From Epiperipatus broadwayi (taxonomy: Eukaryota > Onychophora > Udeonychophora > Euonychophora > Peripatidae): a stretch of DNA of 64,000 bases. The notes under the pieces were generated by a model. That model had not been told where the DNA came from and did not search any database. It saw nothing but the letters and a program-made list of their open reading frames with translations. Made by a program: the position numbers and the translations under genes. The stretch lies in contig JAQFVV010012423.1 in assembly GCA_028023455.1 (NCBI GenBank), positions 2,929,273-2,993,272 on the forward strand, in the 5' to 3' direction. Shown here in pieces: positions 58,931 through 64,000 of the stretch (the first letter of the stretch is position 1; the number at the start of each line of letters is the position of its first letter).

Positions 58931-58952
58931 ATATATATATATATATATATAT

Positions 58953-59016
58953 ATTTTACAATAATGATTCTGATATATATATATATATATATATATCAGA
59001 ATCATTATTGTAAAAT
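58953..59016. repeat. 64-bp perfect palindrome with (AT) core
   Basis: ATTTTACAATAATGATTCTG at 58,953-58,972 is followed by an AT core and then its exact reverse complement up to 59,016. (TA)n lies just upstream. Confidence 0.9.
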
Positions 59017-60438
59017 CACAGCTTCATTGAACTAAAAATGTAAAAATGAATGGACATTATAAGTCTTCCTAAAAGGATGTTTTATATTAAATGAGCACAA
59101 TATTCATGAAAAAAGTTATCCTATTTATAATAAAAAAATTATCTGACTTCTAAATAAGTGCAATGTTGATTGTTTCTACTGGGAAAACATGATAGAAAAT
59201 AAAATATATTGGAGAGCTACAATTAGATATAGTGTTTAAGTATTTTGGGAAGAAAAGTTTTCTGCAGAAGAGGTCAAATGACAGCATCACAAAATATCAC
59301 ACAGAAAAGTGCAACATGTTTTATATGTGGACATATTGGTAGTTTACAGATTGGGTTAAATATTCATATAAAATTCATCTCTATAGTAGATTGTTTTATA
59401 GTTTTTTTTTGGAAATGAAATGACTATAATCATTTATGATCAGTTATTGCTGTTGATGATTGTATATAACAAATGGCTCCCATAGATCCAAGAGTTCAAA
59501 TACATGCCTTGGTTTACTTCATGATAATACATTATTGTGCATGATGCATATCTGAATTATTTTGGAATTTTAAAAACAAAATGAAACACTAAACATATAT
59601 ATATAATTTCAATCATAAATTTATTATTAGATTAGTAATAAAGCACTTTATTTTTCAAGACTTATTCTTTAATATTTTCATCAGTAAGGTTTAATAAATA
59701 GGTCATCATCCAGAGTACATAATAAATTCATGGATGAGAAGTTCTCCATGGCTACAAATGATTAAAATAAAAACTTGAAATACTTTTTCTTTCTTTTTCA
59801 AATCATCTAAATACATATTTTATATATTTTCAATTTTCAACTTTTTTTTTTCTATCTTTGTAGAAAACATCACTTTTATTCAGTATTAGATTTCATAATC
59901 AATTTTGCAAGAACCATTTCAATAATTTATGATTTAAAAATTACATTCATTGATTATTCTGTACCTCCTCTTTGTATTTACCATCAAAGGAATTCTCAAT
60001 AAAGCTCATTATAGTCCAATGGAATTTTTAGATATAAATTCTTTTTTTAATTTTTTTTTTATGACAGATAACTTGATTTTTGTTTTTGAAGAATTTTTAA
60101 AACCATTTTAATATAAACCCTTCTTTTTCTTTTTCATTTTCATTAGCTCTGATAGAATTTATTTTTTATTTTTTGTATTTTATTATTGATTTCTTCTATA
60201 ACTATTATACCTGATTTCCTTTACTTTACTTATTTCCATTTTTAGATCAATGAACTTGGCAGCTGTTCCTTTACTGGATTATGGTATTTTATCTATTTTT
60301 AAAATTTTTCTTTGATGCATAAAGTAGTGTCAGATAAATAATTATCAATTTCAAAGTGCATATGCATACAAATGTATATTTATTGCATGCACACACATTG
60401 CATCCATACAGGCATGTGTTTATGAATACATATAGGTG
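59017..60438. other. A+T-rich DNA, nothing recognised
   Basis: Only chance reading frames and homopolymer runs. Confidence 0.5.
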
Positions 60439-60558
60439 TATAACTGTGGAGAGTAGTTTCTCAAAGTTACTATTGCTAAATAAGTGAATTGCCTTCTAGT
60501 AATAGCATTTGTTAATTTATGCAATCTTCACTTTGGGATAGTATTCTCCATAGTTATA
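60439..60558. mobile_element. Small MITE-like hairpin
   Basis: The ends TATAACTGTGGAGAGTAG and (reverse complement) TATAACTATGGAGAATAC match. Inner blocks CAAAGT and ATTGC...AAAT also pair, so about 120 bp folds into one hairpin. TA at both ends would fit a Tc1/mariner-type TA target duplication. Confidence 0.5.
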
Positions 60559-63229
60559 TATATATAGTCAGCACTGATATTATTTATTTTTACATATGCA
60601 CACACACATACACACACATATATATATATATACATTGATTTTCAAAGCATATGCAAACACACATACAATAGTGGTTAGCCCAATTGTTTATCCATACCCA
60701 CGACTTGAGAGTTCAATTTAGACTACATTGTGTATGGAATTGTTTTAAAAGTTTGGAATGCTTTTCATGTTTTCAAATAGCTATCCTAAAGCTAACATAA
60801 CTAGCCATCTAAAATTCTAGCCAAATAAATATTTAGATATTCTTAGTTAGAGGTTAAACAAGGGAAAAAAAGTTATATCCTCAATACCTTAGATGGTGTG
60901 ATGGTGCTATGACCACTACTTTTCTAGGCTGTTTTAAAAATTGTTGTATATGCTAAATTGTGATGTGTGACAGATTGCAATGATTTTTTCTAAGAAGCTT
61001 TCATTTTTAATGTATTAATTTTAAAAAAATTCCAAGAGATTGCAGCAATAAATGACCTTTGTCTGTGATTGACAACATATTCTATTGTTATTAAACAAGA
61101 CAAAACTCTCCATACAGTAGTGCCACCTTGTAACAAAGCTATGAAAGCAATGGTGATTTGTGATTGGTTAATGCTTTAGATTCATTTCCCCTGCAAAAAA
61201 CTTGGTTTTCAGTAATTGTTAATGACTAGGATGCAATATTTTTGTAAAAGACTTATTATTAAACCAAAAACCATGTCACTAGAAGGGTGGCTTATTTTTA
61301 ATAAAGACAGCTTTTGGAAAGTATATGAAGCACTACCAAAAAAATATCACTGAAATAACTATTAGGTGCTAAAACGAAAATCATTTTTGTAAAAACTGTA
61401 AGTGAAATATTTTAATAACAATTAATAATTTATTAATTTTTAGAATTTTTTTTGATGATAACTAATTTTAAATATATCATTTTTTAATAACATAAAATTC
61501 TAATATCTGATATTTCATCCTTTTAACTTTTTTGAATAGATATTGTGAAGCTAGTAAAGATGTTTTCCTTTGTAAATGATAAGACCTTCAGTTAGATAAT
61601 TATTTTCACAATTTTAAAATATTATTTTTTTATGTTTTAGAATTTTAATTATTAGAAGGTTTAAATATTTATGATATTGTCTAGAAATAAATTTTGTAAT
61701 ATACATAAAAAAAAATTAATTGCACACACACAAAAAAATCAAACATGGCACCATAGTAAAAATATCCATCACTATGGTTTATTCAAAAATTTGAGGATTG
61801 GATTGAGACTGAAAAAAAATTTAAAAATAAGCGAAATATAAGATATATGTACTATTTATGCATATCTCTATTAAATAAATTAAAAAATAAAACCCAAAAA
61901 AATATAAAAATATGGAAAGATTTTTTTAAAAGGTATTATTATGTATGTATGAGCAAATAAATAATAAAAATAGTACAATACCATAGTATTTCATAGTTTT
62001 GAAGTACACTATTATTTGGTAAAATTTAGAGATTTCAGTTTTCTGCTAACTATAGCCTTCTTTTTACTTTGCTTAAAAAGATTAATACCAACAACAATTT
62101 TACATAACTTTATTTATGCTTAATTATTTTATTCTTATTGAAAATCTACAAAAGTAATTGTATTATAAAATAAATTTTAAATTGTGGAAAATAATATGGC
62201 AACCATTATCATTCATAAATATGTAATCATTTCAGTTCCAAAGAGGAAAAAAAAACTATTCTAGTGATGTGTCTTGTGATGTCTGTACAAATCAAGCTGT
62301 GAAACACAAATATGTTCACATATGAACATGCTAGTGCATTTTGTGTTTATTCAATATTTTGTGTTATCTTCATTTTTTAAGCAGATTTTTTTTCTATAGT
62401 ACTTCAACACTAACTATATCATTATAGTTCTTCAACATATTCTATTTCCTGCTCATTATATAGCTAATTAAAATAATGAGCATTGCACTTCTTTGGAATG
62501 TTTTTGATAAAATCCTTATAACATTAATGAGATCTATCCAACAAAAACCATACTCAATTTTACCATAAAATCCCTTTTTAAAAAGTCTTGCATCAGGCAT
62601 TCATTTTAAATATCCAGTTCATCAATCATATCCAGTAAGTTGAAAAAATGATTGGTCTTATGAATGCCATTTTATTTTTAAAATTTTAGAGCATCCTTAA
62701 GCAAAACATTTCTTAATGACTATATATTGCACCCATAGGATATCTAAAATAATAGCTCTATAGATGGCTACTTTAGTTGCAATAGTTATTTTTCTTAGAT
62801 TAATTATTCTATCTATTAACTTGTCAAGAGCAGTATCAGCATATTGAAATCTGTCTCAATATCTAAGTTTATTTTTTTACTTATAAAACTTACAAGATTT
62901 TAAATGATTTACACTCTCAATTTGATAACTAACCAAGCTAAATGTTGCTGAGGAGAATAAATATTAAACCAAAATCTTTAATAATATATATGACAATATA
63001 TTGTACAAGTAACCTTAAAGATTTAATATCAAAAAGTGATCAACTTAAAATTTGATTTTTAGTAATAATTTTAATTTAAAATCTACACTTTGAATCAGCA
63101 TAGCAACAACTCTGAGGGCACCTTTAAAAACAAAATAACAATTTGGGATGCCCACTTCTTAATTAATCCTGAGCTTAACATAATAAAGCCTAGACATGGG
63201 ATCATCAACCATAAAATCACTGTTATTCA
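60559..63229. other. A+T-rich DNA with minor repeat debris
   Basis: A tRNA-like pair of words at 60,669-60,725 (AGTGGTTAGCCCAA and GAGAGTTCAATTTAG) may be an old SINE. About 61,105-61,140 matches the left arm of the foldback at 34,575 (ACTCTCCATACAGTAGTGCCA). Nothing else recognised. Confidence 0.45.
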
Positions 63230-63530
63230 AGTTCTGGGACCTTGAGCTGAAATTTATTGATTTTCTAATCAAGGTTAACCTAGAGGCTCTGCCTACTAAC
63301 TGGTTTCTGCATTACAAAAAGACAGATTAATAATAGTAGACCCTTTGTTCCCCAATTGTCTCAGATATGAAGAGGCATATAATCATGTCATCCATACATG
63401 CAATGGACTTGGCAAGATTAAGACATTTATATATCAAAACTCTAAAACTGACTTTTACAGAATAATTTCTCTCAAGGACTGCATCATGAATAAGGACACT
63501 CCAACCATTAGATTGTTATTTTTTTGACAT
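63230..63530 (+). pseudogene. Possible non-LTR retrotransposon C-terminal fragment
   Basis: Translation gives FIDFLIKVNLEALPTNWFLH, then PLFPNCLRYEEAYNHVIHTC, then NGLGKIKTFIYQ. The C..C...E...H....C spacing (first C replaced by F) resembles the zinc-ribbon end of LINE proteins. Stops separate the parts. The family is not clear; confidence is low to moderate. Confidence 0.4.
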
Positions 63531-64000
63531 ATTCTGTCTGGCTGGTGAGATATAAGAAGCAGTTCACACTTCCCCAGCCAGATGCAGATTCTTGTTTTGT
63601 CCATCTAATTAAAAAAATTAAGAAAAGGGATAGAATCCTTTTGACAAAATTTTTATATGAAGAAACATGGAAGCTCTTCCAGATTCCAAGATAGACTTTA
63701 ATAAACCAAATTTCTGATGTTTAAACATGAATTAATCTATCCTTTGTTAACACATATGTACTTGTAATTTAATTCTCTCAAATATATTTCACATCTCTAA
63801 CAAAAGTTTAATTTTGTAACCACATATAATACCTCACTAAAATGATTTTAAAATAAAAATTATGTCATATATATATTTGTACAGCATTGCTAAGAAAATC
63901 CAACACGGCAACTGTAATTTTAAACAATTTAAAAATGTGTATCAAAATTTGAAAAATCGTGGTCAAGTTTAAAATTTACAGAAAATATTCATCAACAAAT
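63531..64000. other. A+T-rich DNA, nothing recognised
   Basis: No motif seen to the end of the window. Confidence 0.5.

Overview
This is a strongly A+T-rich, gene-poor stretch of a large animal genome. I found no host protein-coding gene, rRNA or intact cellular tRNA. What can be recognised is repetitive: long (TA)n microsatellites, non-LTR (RTE-type) fragments, Penelope-like (GIY-YIG) fragments, tRNA-headed SINEs, foldback elements and several long-LTR retrotransposons inserted into one another. The mix suggests an invertebrate metazoan with a big repeat-rich genome. A mollusc such as a cephalopod is my guess, but the sequence does not prove the taxon.

Layout. 0-12 kb: unannotatable A+T-rich DNA with one SINE-like fragment, a decayed ribozyme repeat and (TA)n. 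12.3-13.7 kb: a Penelope-like 3' end (+), a (TA)n tract and an RTE endonuclease remnant (-). 14.4-17 kb: a foldback element and a SINE. 19.3-21.8 kb: two plus-strand copies of a hammerhead-bearing repeat; the (TA)n tail of the second was the landing site of a complete 6.4-kb minus-strand LTR element (21.8-28.2 kb) that has a gag-like reading frame but no pol. 29.66-31.88 kb: a probable solo LTR, also between (TA)n tracts. 31.95-32.78 kb: a head-to-tail dimer of the hammerhead repeat flanked by an 11-bp target duplication. 34.5-36.2 kb: two foldback elements. 36.86-37.5 kb: a second, partly truncated hammerhead dimer. 37.85-39.05 kb: an RTE reverse-transcriptase remnant (+). 39.13-54.57 kb: a Ty3/gypsy element with 2.6-kb LTRs and a broken gag-pol, whose leader carries probable nested solo LTRs. 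55.22-58.37 kb: a second LTR element whose interior is mostly replaced by a Penelope-like fragment, a tRNA-like sequence and a hammerhead-like motif. 58.4-64 kb: mostly featureless, with a 64-bp perfect palindrome, a small MITE-like hairpin and a LINE-tail-like fragment.

The most interesting item is the hammerhead repeat family. Seven copies carry, between the two halves of a roughly 475-bp repeat, the layout of a type I hammerhead ribozyme with a very short stem III. One copy (32,518-32,576, minus strand) has every core base intact, and paired changes in helix II are seen between copies. Two of the loci are dimers with 473 and 477 bp between cleavage sites, which is the architecture expected of a retrozyme: a non-autonomous element that cuts itself out of its transcript as a small RNA able to circularise. 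The Penelope-like and RTE relics in the same window are possible sources of the machinery that moved it; that link is inference.
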